From: Jidongwangia harbinensis
GTDB lineage: Bacteria; Actinomycetota; Actinomycetes; Mycobacteriales; Micromonosporaceae
Length of the DNA: 64,000 bases
Direction of reading: 5' to 3'
NCBI RefSeq assembly: GCF_020216025.1
Contig: NZ_JAIWNC010000056.1
Location: 1-64,000 of the forward strand
The first letter of the stretch is position 1. Each line of letters begins with the position of its first letter. A program made the position numbers and the translations under genes. This document shows positions 23,407 through 32,103 of the stretch, piece after piece. The notes below the pieces were generated by a model. The model was not told where the DNA came from, searched no databases, and saw only the letters and a list, made by a program, of their open reading frames with translations.

Positions 23407-23468
23407 TGGCGCCCGCAGCCGTCGCGCGTTGTGCTGAAGGTAGGACGCCTCGGCGCGGGAGGTGCGCG

Positions 23469-24389
23469 ATGACAGACTTCGACCGGCACAGAACGGAACG
23501 TGAATCCCGGCAGCATGCCGCCGATCTCGGTCGCCCCACCCGCTACAGCGAGGCGCTGAGCCGCTATCTGGGCGCGACCTTCTACCGGGAGACGGCCCGG
23601 GTGCCTACGCCGACTCGTGCGCCCGTCCCGGCGCGGCCCGCTGGACTCGTGGTGGTAGGGGTGGACGACTCGCCGGACAGTTGCGTGGCCCTGGACCACG
23701 CCGCCGTCGAGGCCGACGTGCACGGCTGGAACCTGCGCCTGGTACACGTGCAGCACAGCCTCGGCCGCCATCAGGGCCGGGACCGCGGCGCGCAGCTGCT
23801 CGAGCGGATGGTCGACCGCGTCCACGCGCATTCCCGGACGGTCCCGGCGATCGGTCGGCTGGAGGCCGGCCCGCCCGCAGCAACCCTGCTGCACGCGGTG
23901 AAGGACGCGGACCTCGTCGTCGTGGGGCGTCGGCACGGCACCGCCGGAGCGGCATTCGGCATGACCGTGGGCGACCACGTCGCCGCTCACCATCCCGGAC
24001 CGGTCCTGGTGGTCCGGGTGCCGGGTTGGCCGCCCGGACCGGAGTTCGCGCGGCGGCCCGTGGTGGTGGGCGTGGACGATTCCCCGGCCGCGGCGCGTGC
24101 GAAGGAGTTCGCCATGGCCGAGGCACGGGTCCGCGGCTGCGAGCTGATCCAGCTGCACGCGGGGGAGGCGGCCACCCTCTACGACCGCATGCAGACAGTC
24201 GAGGGCGTCACCGTGCACCATCAGATGCACCGGGACGAGCCGGTGGCTGCGCTGATCGACGCCTCGCGCAACGCCGCCGCGGTGATCCTCGGGCGGCGTG
24301 GCCGCAGCGGCCTCACCGGCGCGGTGCTCGGTTCGGTGAGCCGGTCGGTGATCCAACAGGCCCACTGCCCGGTGTTCCTGATCGGTTGA
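23469..24389 (+). CDS. Tandem universal stress protein (paralogue of the 155-1063 protein)
   Basis: A 306-residue two-domain Usp protein. It has a 50-residue N-terminal extension containing SEALSRYLGATFYRETA, shared with the protein at 155-1063. Domain 1 starts VVVGVDDSPDS and has GRRHGTAGAAFGMTVGDHV; domain 2 starts VVVGVDDSPAA and ends GRRGRSGLTGAVLGSVSRSV with an intact ATP loop. GGGAGGTGCGCG precedes the ATG. The OsmC gene follows 27 bases later, probably in the same transcript. Confidence 0.9.
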   Translation: MTDFDRHRTERESRQHAADLGRPTRYSEALSRYLGATFYRETARVPTPTRAPVPARPAGLVVVGVDDSPDSCVALDHAAVEADVHGWNLRLVHVQHSLGRHQGRDRGAQLLERMVDRVHAHSRTVPAIGRLEAGPPAATLLHAVKDADLVVVGRRHGTAGAAFGMTVGDHVAAHHPGPVLVVRVPGWPPGPEFARRPVVVGVDDSPAAARAKEFAMAEARVRGCELIQLHAGEAATLYDRMQTVEGVTVHHQMHRDEPVAALIDASRNAAAVILGRRGRSGLTGAVLGSVSRSVIQQAHCPVFLIG

Positions 24390-24416
24390 ACGTCCGCACC
24401 GATGGGAGGCAACACC

Positions 24417-24836
24417 ATGACGCACACAACCGCTGCGGACGTGGAACTGCTCGACGTGACGCCCTGCGGCGGCGAGCAGTACGAGATCGAGGTCCGCGGT
24501 CACCGCATCCGGGTCGACCAGCCGGCCACCGATGGCGGCGCCGACCTCGCCCCGACCCCGACCGAGCTGTTCGTGGCCTCCCTGGCCGCCTGCGTGGCCT
24601 ACTACGCCGGCCGGTACCTGACCCGACACGGCTTCGACCGTGCCGGGATGCAGGTGCGCGCCGGCTTCGCCATGGCAAGCGACCGGCCGGCCCGGGTCGC
24701 CTCGATCCGCATCGTGGTGCACCCACCGGCCGGCTTCCCCGCCGAACGGATACCCGCACTCGCCGCGGTCGCCAGCCACTGCACCGTGCACAACAGCCTG
24801 ACCGACCCGCCGCGCATCGACCTGCGGGTAGGCTGA
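24417..24836 (+). CDS. OsmC/Ohr family peroxide-reducing protein
   Basis: A 139-residue OsmC-fold protein. The two conserved cysteines are in SLAACVAYYAGRY and ASHCTVHNSL, the redox pair that reduces organic hydroperoxides in Ohr/OsmC enzymes. The PTPTELFVASLAAC motif is typical. GGGAGG precedes the ATG at 24417. Its position behind a Usp gene suggests a role in oxidative defence during the dormancy response. Whether it is OsmC-like or a more distant YhfA-like member is not clear. Confidence 0.85.
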   Translation: MTHTTAADVELLDVTPCGGEQYEIEVRGHRIRVDQPATDGGADLAPTPTELFVASLAACVAYYAGRYLTRHGFDRAGMQVRAGFAMASDRPARVASIRIVVHPPAGFPAERIPALAAVASHCTVHNSLTDPPRIDLRVG

Positions 24837-24897
24837 CGGCGGTCAGCGAGACACCTTCGTCGGGGCCGTCACCGTCAGGCGCAGTCGAGCAGGTCGC

Positions 24898-25050
24898 GTG
24901 CGTGACCCGACGCCTCATCGAAATGGTGGTCGAACGTCCATCGCCGACGCGGAGCGTTCAATGTCGCTGAACGCCGTCACCGGGCGCGAGCCTCAGGTAC
25001 TGACCCTGATCGGGCAGGGCGCTACCAACGCCCGGATCGTCGATCCGGGC
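24898..25050 (+). pseudogene. Fragment of a LuxR-type helix-turn-helix gene
   Basis: The frame contains MSLNAVTGREPQVLTLIGQG followed by ATNARIVDPGG, recognisable as the start of a NarL/LuxR DNA-binding domain (T-x-RE-x-x-VL-x-LI-x-G-x-[ST]N-x-x-IA). It then runs into unrelated sequence. No receiver domain precedes it. It looks like debris of a response regulator. Confidence 0.45.
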
Positions 25051-25119
25051 GGCGCCGGTCGCGGGTGCCGGTGGGTGGTGATTCCGAGGGCTGCGCCGGA
25101 AGGCGGATCGCCGTTGGTG

Positions 25120-25512
25120 TCAGACGAGCGGTGAGTCGATGATGGCCAGTGCCAATTCGATGAGGGTGTGTGCCCGGGCGGTTATTAGGGTGAGCAGTGC
25201 TTGAGTGTGTGGTGCGCTCTCGGCTGCTTCCTGCAACGCTTTGAGTCCTGCGGCGAGGTTGTCCATTCTTGAGGCCAGGTCGGTGTCCCCGGCGCCGTTG
25301 ATCGCGGTGGCGATGGTCTGCAGGCTCAGGCCGTGTTCTTCGAGCTGTCTGATCGTGGCAATGGTGTCGACGGTGGCGGGATCGTAGAGGCGGAATCCGC
25401 CACCGGTGCGTTCGGCGGTCTGCAGCAGGCCGAGTTGGGTGTAGTAGTCGACGGTGCGGGTGCTGACGCCGGACTGGGCGGCGAGTTCGCCGATGCGTAG
25501 AAGGTTGCTCAC
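25120..25512 (-). CDS. MerR-family transcriptional regulator
   Basis: A 130-residue regulator. The N-terminal MerR winged helix reads LLRIGELAAQSGVSTRTVDYYTQLGLLQTAERTGGGFRLYDPATVDTI (4-50), followed by a dimerisation helix and a C-terminal part without the cysteines of metal-sensing members. Start GTG at 25512 with GGGAGG upstream. It is divergent from the CNNM/CorC pair at 25674; the 160-base gap contains a partial dyad around 25550-25575 that could be its operator. The effector is unknown. Confidence 0.85.
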   Translation of the reverse strand: MSNLLRIGELAAQSGVSTRTVDYYTQLGLLQTAERTGGGFRLYDPATVDTIATIRQLEEHGLSLQTIATAINGAGDTDLASRMDNLAAGLKALQEAAESAPHTQALLTLITARAHTLIELALAIIDSPLV

Positions 25513-25673
25513 CTCGTTGGCCTCCCGGGCGGATCGGCGTTCAGCAACCGTACAGTTGGACGTGCTAGTTTGCGGTCTGTGTCTGATGATACGGGTGAGG
25601 GCTGCAGTATTCGGCCGGGTATGACCCGGCCTTGTTTGACACGCTGTGGGTGCCGCGTCGGCGGTGACCTTTC

Positions 25674-27038
25674 GTGCTGATCACCGTTGGTGTTCTCGCG
25701 ATCGTGCTGCTCACGGCGGCGACCGGCTATTTCGTGGCGCAGGAGTTCGCCTACGTGGCCGTGGACCGGCAACGGCTGCGGGCGATGGCTGATCGCGGCG
25801 ACGCCGCGGCGCAACGGGCGTTGCGGGTGACGCAGCGGTTGTCGTTCGTGCTGTCCGGTGCCCAGGTGGGTATCACCGTCACCGCGTTGCTTGCCGGCTA
25901 TGTCGCGGAGCCGTATCTGGGTCGGGGGACCGCCGAGTTGCTCGGTGTGACCGGCCTGTCCGAGACGGCCAGCACCTCTATCGCGGTGGTGTTCGCGTTG
26001 TTGTTCGCGACCGTGGTGCAGATGGTGCTTGGCGAGCTGGCGCCGAAGAACCTCGCCATCGCCAAACCGGAGACCCTCGCCCGGGCGCTGTCCCGCTCGA
26101 CGCTGATCTACCTGGCCGTGGCGGGCCCTTTGATCCGCATGTTCGACGCCACCGCGAACCGGCTGCTACGCGCCATCGGCATCGAACCGATCGAGGAACT
26201 GCCGCAGGGCGCCACCTCCGAGGACCTGGACCGGATCATCGCCAACGCCAGCAGCGAAGGCACCCTCGACGCACGCGCCGCCCGGCTGCTTGACCACGGC
26301 CTGGACTTCCGCACCCGGACCGCCGCGGAGGCGATGCGCCCTCGGGTGGACGTCACGACCATCGGCGCGCACGAGCCGGCGTCTCGGGTGGTCGACCTGC
26401 TGGAGACCGGGCACTCGCGCTTCCCCGTGATCGGCGACGGCCTGGACGATGTGGTCGGCGTGGCGTCCATCGCCGACGTGGTAACCCTGGATCCGGACGT
26501 GCGGGCCACCACCCCGGTACGCGAGCTGGCCACGGTGCCGGTGGCCGTTCCGGAGGCCACCCGGCTGCCCGAGGTGCTGGACCGGCTCAAGACCGCACAC
26601 CGGCAGATGGCGATCGTGGTCGACGAGTACGGCGGCTTCGCCGGGATCATCACCCTGGAGGATGTCGCCGAGGAACTCGTCGGTGAGATCCACGACGAGG
26701 ACGACCTGCCCGAACCAGTCATCGAACCCGCCCGCGACGGATCCTGGCTGATCCCGGGCCGGGCCCGCGTCGACGAGATCGCCGAGACCACCGGCATCCG
26801 GCTCCCGGACAACACCCTCTACGACACCGTCTCCGGGTTGATCCTCGCCCGGCTCGGTCACCTCCCAGCCACCGGCGAACAGGTCGACGTGCCGCTGCCA
26901 CCGCTGATCGACGCCGGCGGGCGCTCGCGGTCGCAGGGTGTGGCCCGGCTGACGGTGCTCGCCGTGCGTCGGCACGTACCCGACCGGGTCGCCCTGAGCG
27001 TCATCCACCACCACAGCGACGGGCCGGTGAACACATGA
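25674..27038 (+). CDS. CNNM/CorC (hemolysin-related) membrane protein 1
   Basis: A 454-residue protein: an N-terminal DUF21/CNNM transmembrane domain (about 1-190, with LSGAQVGITVTALLAGYVAEP), a CBS pair (about 210-330, EAMRPRVDVTTI and HRQMAIVVDEYGGFAGIITLEDVAEELVGEI) and a C-terminal CorC_HlyC domain (about 345-435). Family members are linked to Mg2+ or Co2+ efflux; hemolysin is a historical name. The GTG start at 25674 has only a weak ribosome site. Its stop overlaps the next start as ATGA. Confidence 0.88.
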   Translation: MLITVGVLAIVLLTAATGYFVAQEFAYVAVDRQRLRAMADRGDAAAQRALRVTQRLSFVLSGAQVGITVTALLAGYVAEPYLGRGTAELLGVTGLSETASTSIAVVFALLFATVVQMVLGELAPKNLAIAKPETLARALSRSTLIYLAVAGPLIRMFDATANRLLRAIGIEPIEELPQGATSEDLDRIIANASSEGTLDARAARLLDHGLDFRTRTAAEAMRPRVDVTTIGAHEPASRVVDLLETGHSRFPVIGDGLDDVVGVASIADVVTLDPDVRATTPVRELATVPVAVPEATRLPEVLDRLKTAHRQMAIVVDEYGGFAGIITLEDVAEELVGEIHDEDDLPEPVIEPARDGSWLIPGRARVDEIAETTGIRLPDNTLYDTVSGLILARLGHLPATGEQVDVPLPPLIDAGGRSRSQGVARLTVLAVRRHVPDRVALSVIHHHSDGPVNT

Positions 27039-28111
27039 GCACCACCTGGTCGCTACTCGTTTCGGTGATGCTGCTGGCGTTCAACGGATTCTTCGTCGCC
27101 GCGGAATTCGCGCTGGTCGCCGCGAAACGCCATCGACTCGAAACCGCTGCCTCCGACGGCTCGCGCGGCGCTCGCGCCGCCCTGACCGGCACCCGGCAAC
27201 TTTCGATGATGCTGGCCGGGGCGCAGCTCGGCATCACCCTGTGCACCCTGGGCCTGGGTGCACTGGCCAAACCAACGGTCGCGCACCTGCTCGAACCGGT
27301 GTTCACCGAGGTGGGCCTGCCGGAGGAGGCCGCCTACGTGATCGCCTTCGTGCTGGCCGTCTGCCTGGTCGGTTTCCTGCACGTCGTCGTCGGTGAGATG
27401 GCGCCGAAGTCGTGGGCGATCAGCCACCCGGAGACCTCGGCGCAGATCCTGGCGATCCCGTTCGTCGGATTCACCACGGTCCTCCGGCCGGTCCTGGTCA
27501 CGCTCAACGGGCTGGCCAACGCCTGCCTGCGCCTGTTCAAGGTGACCCCGCAGGATGAACTGGCCCAGGTGCACAACGCCGAACAGCTGCGCATGCTGCT
27601 GCAGACCTCGAAGGACCACGGCACCATCGCGGACGCGGAACACGAACTGCTCACCGCGATGCTGCAGGTGCAGTCGTTGACCGTACGCGAGGTGATGGTG
27701 CCGACCGCACGCATCTTGGACGTCCCGGCCGGCACCGACGCCCGCGCGGTCGAGCGGCGCAGCACCGAGACCGGCCGGTCCCGGCTCCCCGTCACTGACG
27801 ACGCCGGCGCGATCGTGGGCGTCGTGCACGTCCGGGACGCCGCCAAAGCCACCAGCTCACGGCGGTCCGCCACGGCACGGGACCTGATGACCGCCACGGT
27901 GTCGCTGCCGGCCGATACCAGCGTCCTGGACGCCGTCGCGACGATGCGGCAACGACGCAGCCACCTCGCCCTGGTCGCCGAGACCACCACGGTGATCGGC
28001 CTGGTAACCCTGGAAGACCTGCTGGAACAGGTGATCGGGCAGTTCGACGACGAAACCGACCCGGTCGTCGACGCCGCCCGCCGCGCCGGACGCACCATCA
28101 GTCCCGGCTAA
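27035..28111 (+). CDS. CNNM/CorC (hemolysin-related) membrane protein 2
   Basis: A 358-residue paralogue of the preceding gene, translationally coupled through an ATGA overlap. It has the DUF21 domain (FNGFFVAAEFALVAAKRHR, MLAGAQLGITLCTLGLGALAKP) and a CBS pair (REVMVPTARILDVPAG, LALVAETTTVIGLVTLEDLLEQVIGQF), but ends without the CorC_HlyC domain. The two proteins probably form a hetero-oligomeric divalent-cation transporter, as such tandem pairs are common in actinobacteria. Confidence 0.88.
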   Translation: MSTTWSLLVSVMLLAFNGFFVAAEFALVAAKRHRLETAASDGSRGARAALTGTRQLSMMLAGAQLGITLCTLGLGALAKPTVAHLLEPVFTEVGLPEEAAYVIAFVLAVCLVGFLHVVVGEMAPKSWAISHPETSAQILAIPFVGFTTVLRPVLVTLNGLANACLRLFKVTPQDELAQVHNAEQLRMLLQTSKDHGTIADAEHELLTAMLQVQSLTVREVMVPTARILDVPAGTDARAVERRSTETGRSRLPVTDDAGAIVGVVHVRDAAKATSSRRSATARDLMTATVSLPADTSVLDAVATMRQRRSHLALVAETTTVIGLVTLEDLLEQVIGQFDDETDPVVDAARRAGRTISPG

Positions 28112-28182
28112 CCGTCTGTCCGGCCGCAGCACCATGCCCGGCCGGGAACCTGCCCACACTGCTCTCATGGAGGAGAAAAGAC

Positions 28183-29151
28183 GTGGTCTTCAAGCGGATG
28201 CTCGGCGCTCTCGGCGTCGGCGGTCCCAGCGTCGACACGGTGCTGTCCGACCCGAACGCCCAACCCGGCGGCTCGGCGTCCGGGCAGGTGAACCTGACCG
28301 GCGGCAACCACGACGTCGAGATCGAGCACATCACCCTGAGCCTGGTCACCCGGATGGAGATCGAGGGCGGCGACGGCGAGGGTGCCGCCACCGGCGAGTT
28401 CCACCGCACCACCGTCAGCGGCCCGCTGCGACTGACCGCCGGCCAGCAACTGTCCCTGCCCTTCCAACTGGCCATGCCCTGGGAAACCCCGATCACCGCG
28501 GTCTATGGCCAGCCGCTGCGGGGCATGGTCATGGGCGTGCGTACCGAGGTCGCGATCGCCCGTGCCGTCGACAAGGGTGACCTCGACCCGATCCACGTCA
28601 ACCCGCTGCCGGCGCAGCAACGCATCCTGGACGCGTTCGCCCAGCTCGGCTTCGGATTCAAGAGTGCCGACCTGGAGTACGGGCAGATCGCCGGCGTGCC
28701 GCAGAGCCTGCCGTTCTACCAGGAGATCGAATATTTCCCGGCACCCCAGTACGCGCACGCCATCAACGAGGTCGAACTGACCTTCGTGACCACCCCGCAC
28801 ACCGTCGAGGTCATCCTGGAGTTCGACAAGCGCGGCGGCATGTTCACCGGCAGCCAGGACAGCTTCGGCCGCTACACCGTCGACCATGCCGCCGCCGACA
28901 CCCTCGACTGGACCCAGCAGGTCGACGCCTGGATCCGGCAGGCCGTCGAACACCGGCAGAACCTCGGCGGCTACGGCGCCCCCGGCTACGGACAGCCCGG
29001 TCACGGCCACCCGCACGGCGGCCACCACCCCGGCGGTCACGGATCCGGCATGGGCGGCGTCCTCATGGGCGCTGCCGGAGGACTCGCGGCCGGCTACGTC
29101 GCCGGTGAGGTCATCGACGAAGTCTTCGAGGACGACGGGGCAGAAGAATAG
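28183..29151 (+). CDS. Spo0M-family (sporulation-control, arrestin-like) protein
   Basis: A 322-residue protein matching the SpoOM family: VFKRMLGALGVGGPSVDTVL at the start, then an arrestin-like beta-sandwich (GGSASGQVNLTGGNHDVEIEHITLSLVTRME) and a second sandwich with QPLPFYQEIEYFP-type features. The C-terminus is rich in Gly, His and Pro (about 265-290) and ends in a short glycine-alanine hydrophobic segment and an acidic tail. In Bacillus, Spo0M affects sporulation and the cytoskeleton; in actinobacteria its role is unclear. GTG start with GGAGGAG upstream. Confidence 0.85.
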   Translation: MVFKRMLGALGVGGPSVDTVLSDPNAQPGGSASGQVNLTGGNHDVEIEHITLSLVTRMEIEGGDGEGAATGEFHRTTVSGPLRLTAGQQLSLPFQLAMPWETPITAVYGQPLRGMVMGVRTEVAIARAVDKGDLDPIHVNPLPAQQRILDAFAQLGFGFKSADLEYGQIAGVPQSLPFYQEIEYFPAPQYAHAINEVELTFVTTPHTVEVILEFDKRGGMFTGSQDSFGRYTVDHAAADTLDWTQQVDAWIRQAVEHRQNLGGYGAPGYGQPGHGHPHGGHHPGGHGSGMGGVLMGAAGGLAAGYVAGEVIDEVFEDDGAEE

Positions 29152-29160
29152 AACGATGCC

Positions 29161-29188
29161 GTGACGGTGCGGGCAACCGCACCGTCAC
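29161..29188 (+). terminator. Perfect 12-bp hairpin after the Spo0M gene
   Basis: GTGACGGTGCGG (29161-29172) and CCGCACCGTCAC (29177-29188) pair completely around a GCAA tetraloop, 10 bases after the stop codon. Confidence 0.75.
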
Positions 29189-29291
29189 AGCGCCCGCCGC
29201 ATCGGGGTCATGTCGAACGCGGCAGCCGAGGCGGCCGGGGGCCGTACGAGAATGGCCAGCAGGACTCTTCACGACCCTGGAAGGACATCTC

Positions 29292-29791
29292 TTGGCTGGC
29301 GGACTCGTCGCCCTGTTCGATGATGTGGCGGCGCTGGCTCGTGCCGCCGCCGCGTCGATCGATGATGTCGGTGCGGCGGCCGCGACGGCCGGCGCGAAGG
29401 CCACGGGCGTCGTCATCGACGATGCCGCCGTCACGCCGAAGTATGTGCGGAGCCTGGCGTCCGAGCGCGAGCTGCCGATGATCAAGCGCATCGCCCACGG
29501 AGCGGCGGAGAGAAGGTGCAGGACGAGAAGGCGCTGGTCTCCGGGGCGGTACGCACGGATCTGATCCTCCCGGCGGAGATCATGGTCATCACCCTGTCGC
29601 GACTCTCCGGCGCCGTCGCCGCGTTCGGCCGCGGCCTGGTGCGGGCCATGCCGGTGGTCCTCACCGTACTGACGGTGGCCAGCGCGATCCTCGGGCTGCT
29701 CGTCGGCGCACTGGTCGTGCTGGTCCTGACGTTCACGCTCCACCGCAGAAGGTCCACCACCATGACGGGGGCGCATACGGACTCGCACTGA
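29292..29791 (+). pseudogene. DUF808 (YedI-type) gene with internal deletions
   Basis: From TTG 29292 (AAGGAC upstream) the frame encodes the DUF808 N-terminus: MAGGLVALFDDVAALARAAA, DDVGAAAATAGAKATGVVIDDAAV and ELPMIKRIAHGA. It then jumps, with a frame change near 29515, to QDEKALVSGAVRTDLILPAEIMVITL from the middle of the family, and again to FGRGLVRAMPVVLTVLTVASA near the end. Full-length DUF808 membrane proteins are about 300 residues; half is gone. At most two short fragments could be made, and transport function is unlikely. Confidence 0.75.
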
Positions 29792-30017
29792 CGACAGCCC
29801 TGCGACGTCAAGCCCGCCGTCTGCGCCGGTGCCCGCTTCGGGCCGAACACCGTGGAAGGCTGGCCCGGTGACATACCAGCGGTGAGCGAGGGAGCAATGT
29901 GGCCGGTCACGTTCCGTGCCGGCGTCCGGGACGCCAGCAACGGACTACGGACATGCAATGGTGTGCACGGTCACCTGTCGTCGACCGGCGGCTTGGCGCC
30001 GGACCCCGGCACGCCGG

Positions 30018-31298
30018 TCACCGCTGGTCCGCGGCCTCCTGTTCCAGCAGGTCGACCGCGGTCGCGACCCCATTCTCCGCCCGGACACGCTCACCGAGCC
30101 GAGCGGCCGCGTCGATCATCGCGGGATCGCTGATTGCCCGCCGGATCGCCGCGGCGAGCGCCGGCACGGTCAGATCGGGCTGCGCGATCGGATCCGGCGC
30201 GACACCAAGCTGCCGCATCCGCGTACCCCAGAACGGCTGGTCGCCGACGAACGGGCACACCACGTGCGGCTTTCCGGCCCGGACCGCGGCTGCCGTGGTG
30301 CCCGCCCCACCGTGATGAACTACCGCCGCCACCCGCGGAAACACCGTCTCGTGCGGGACCTCTCCGGTCACGAACACATCCTTCGGCGACGGAATTTCGC
30401 GCAGTCCGCCCCAGCCGGTGGCAAGCACGCCCCGCGCACCCGCCACCCGCAACGCCTCAACGACCATTCGGGTTCTGGCCAGCGGATCCCCGCCGGTCAT
30501 ACTGCCGAACCCGACGAAAACCAGCGGCTCCGGCCCGTCGTCCCGCACCGCCTCGGTAAGGCCCGGATCGACGCCGGCTTTCGTGCGGTCCGCGAACCAG
30601 TATCCGGTTACGGTTGCCGAGAGCGGCCAGTCAGGGGGCCGGGGTACCACCGCGGCGCTGACCGCGTGCAGCGCCGGCGCAGGTCCACCGTCTGGTCGGC
30701 GCAGCGGATTGTGCCTGCCGGGTCGCCGCGGCAGGCCCAGTCCGTCGCGCCACCGATCCACCGTGCGGCCGAACATCATCGCGGGCGCCCGCATACCTGC
30801 ATAGGTCATCCGGTTCATCGACGCCGGCAACCATGACGGGAACTGCTGGCCCGGCCACGGGAACTGCCCGGTCGGCACGTACATCGGCATCGGCAGCGCC
30901 AGCGCGGCCGGGACACCCAGCTTCTCCGCCACATGCTGTCCGGCTATGACCTGTCCGTTGTGCACGATCAGGTCAGCAGCCCGACCCGGCCCTGCGGAAG
31001 CCACCTGCCAACAGTCCTCGAGCACCCGGGTGAACATCGCGGGCATCCGGCGCATCAGCGCCAGCTTCGCGCGGAGCCCGCCGTAGGCGACGTCGCCGAC
31101 CGCGGAGTCGCCGTCCAGCAGATGCAGCGGGCCATCGTCCATGCCCGCGTACTGCACGCCCTGGCCGGTGACCAGCTCGGCGAAACGCGTCGGCGCTCCT
31201 ACCACCGCCTCGTGACCGCGCCGCTGCAATTCCTGCGCCAGCGCCACGAACGGCTGGACATCACCGCGGGTGCCGAGAGTAAGGATCAGAACTTTCAC
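30018..31298 (-). CDS. UGT/MGT-type family 1 glycosyltransferase
   Basis: A 426-residue GT-B glycosyltransferase of family GT1. The N-terminal acceptor domain starts MKVLILTLGTRGDVQPFVALAQEL, a motif of sterol and macrolide glycosyltransferases. The C-terminal donor domain contains FVGFGSMTGGDP and the nucleotide-sugar-binding HHGGAGTTAAAVRAGKPHVVCPFVGDQPFWG. It transfers a sugar from a nucleotide donor to a lipophilic small molecule; the acceptor is unknown. GTG start at 31298 with GGAGG 7 bases upstream. No biosynthetic cluster surrounds it. Confidence 0.9.
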   Translation of the reverse strand: MKVLILTLGTRGDVQPFVALAQELQRRGHEAVVGAPTRFAELVTGQGVQYAGMDDGPLHLLDGDSAVGDVAYGGLRAKLALMRRMPAMFTRVLEDCWQVASAGPGRAADLIVHNGQVIAGQHVAEKLGVPAALALPMPMYVPTGQFPWPGQQFPSWLPASMNRMTYAGMRAPAMMFGRTVDRWRDGLGLPRRPGRHNPLRRPDGGPAPALHAVSAAVVPRPPDWPLSATVTGYWFADRTKAGVDPGLTEAVRDDGPEPLVFVGFGSMTGGDPLARTRMVVEALRVAGARGVLATGWGGLREIPSPKDVFVTGEVPHETVFPRVAAVVHHGGAGTTAAAVRAGKPHVVCPFVGDQPFWGTRMRQLGVAPDPIAQPDLTVPALAAAIRRAISDPAMIDAAARLGERVRAENGVATAVDLLEQEAADQR

Positions 31299-31457
31299 CG
31301 TGAGCCTCCGGTAGCCGCCGACACGTCATCACCATGCCGACCAGGCTTCCCGGCTCACCATCTGCGAGCGTACGCGCAGGCGTCAATCGCGCTCGTCCGC
31401 GACCGACGATCGATCTCCGGCTCGGCGCCGTTCGCGCCGCGGTACCCGAGCAGCCGC

Positions 31458-32075
31458 GAGGAACGTGAGCACGGACAGCGACAAACGCCAGCGGCACTCC
31501 CACCAGGAACTGCGCGGCGCCGATGCCGACCGTGTCCACCGCGGCCATGCCGTGGGTGTACGAACTCAGTGTGTGCCATCCGGACCGGCCGGCGCGGTGC
31601 ACGCGGGCGGCTGCGGTGGCCGGCAGGCGGGCGGTCAGCCACCGCCACATGGCGGCGCCGTCGCGAAGGAAGAAGAACAGCAGGAAGATCGCGAGCAGGG
31701 CGGCCGCCAGCGCCTCCGCCGCTCCGGTGGCACCCGCGACCGGGCTGGGCAGGGTCTCGCGCAGGGTCTGCTGCAGCTCGGCGGCGCGTCGCCCGATCAG
31801 GTATGACACCGCGGTAAGCAGGCCGAGCAGGCCGGCGACGCCACAGAGGGCCGACACGGTTGCCGGCAACCCTCCCATCGTCTGAGCTGGGCGGTGACCG
31901 GACCGAGGAGCGCGGCGAGCAGCAGCGCTACGATAATGGCCATGGTCATCGGCACCAGCCGGACCAGTATGCGGATCACCAGGTAGGCTGCGAGCGCGAG
32001 TATCAGCGCCGCGGCCACCGCCGTGGCGGGCCGCACCAGCCGGGCGTACGGGCGGCCGCCGTCGCGAGCGGACAT
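31458..32075 (-). pseudogene. AI-2E family transporter remnant
   Basis: From ATG 32075 (AAGGA upstream) the frame reads an AI-2E/PerM N-terminus, including VAAALILALAAYLVIRILV and MTMAIIVALLLAALLGPVTAQLRR. Near 31880 the frame shifts and continues GLPATVSALCGVAGLLGLL, AELQQTLRETLPSP and LLAIFLLFFFLRDGAAMWRWL. The match ends at VGVPLAFVAV, where four more helices should follow (family length about 350-400). The gene is both frameshifted and truncated at the 3' end, running into the glycosyltransferase promoter. Confidence 0.75.
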
Positions 32076-32103
32076 GGGCATTCCTTCCCTCGTAGCACCA
32101 GGG

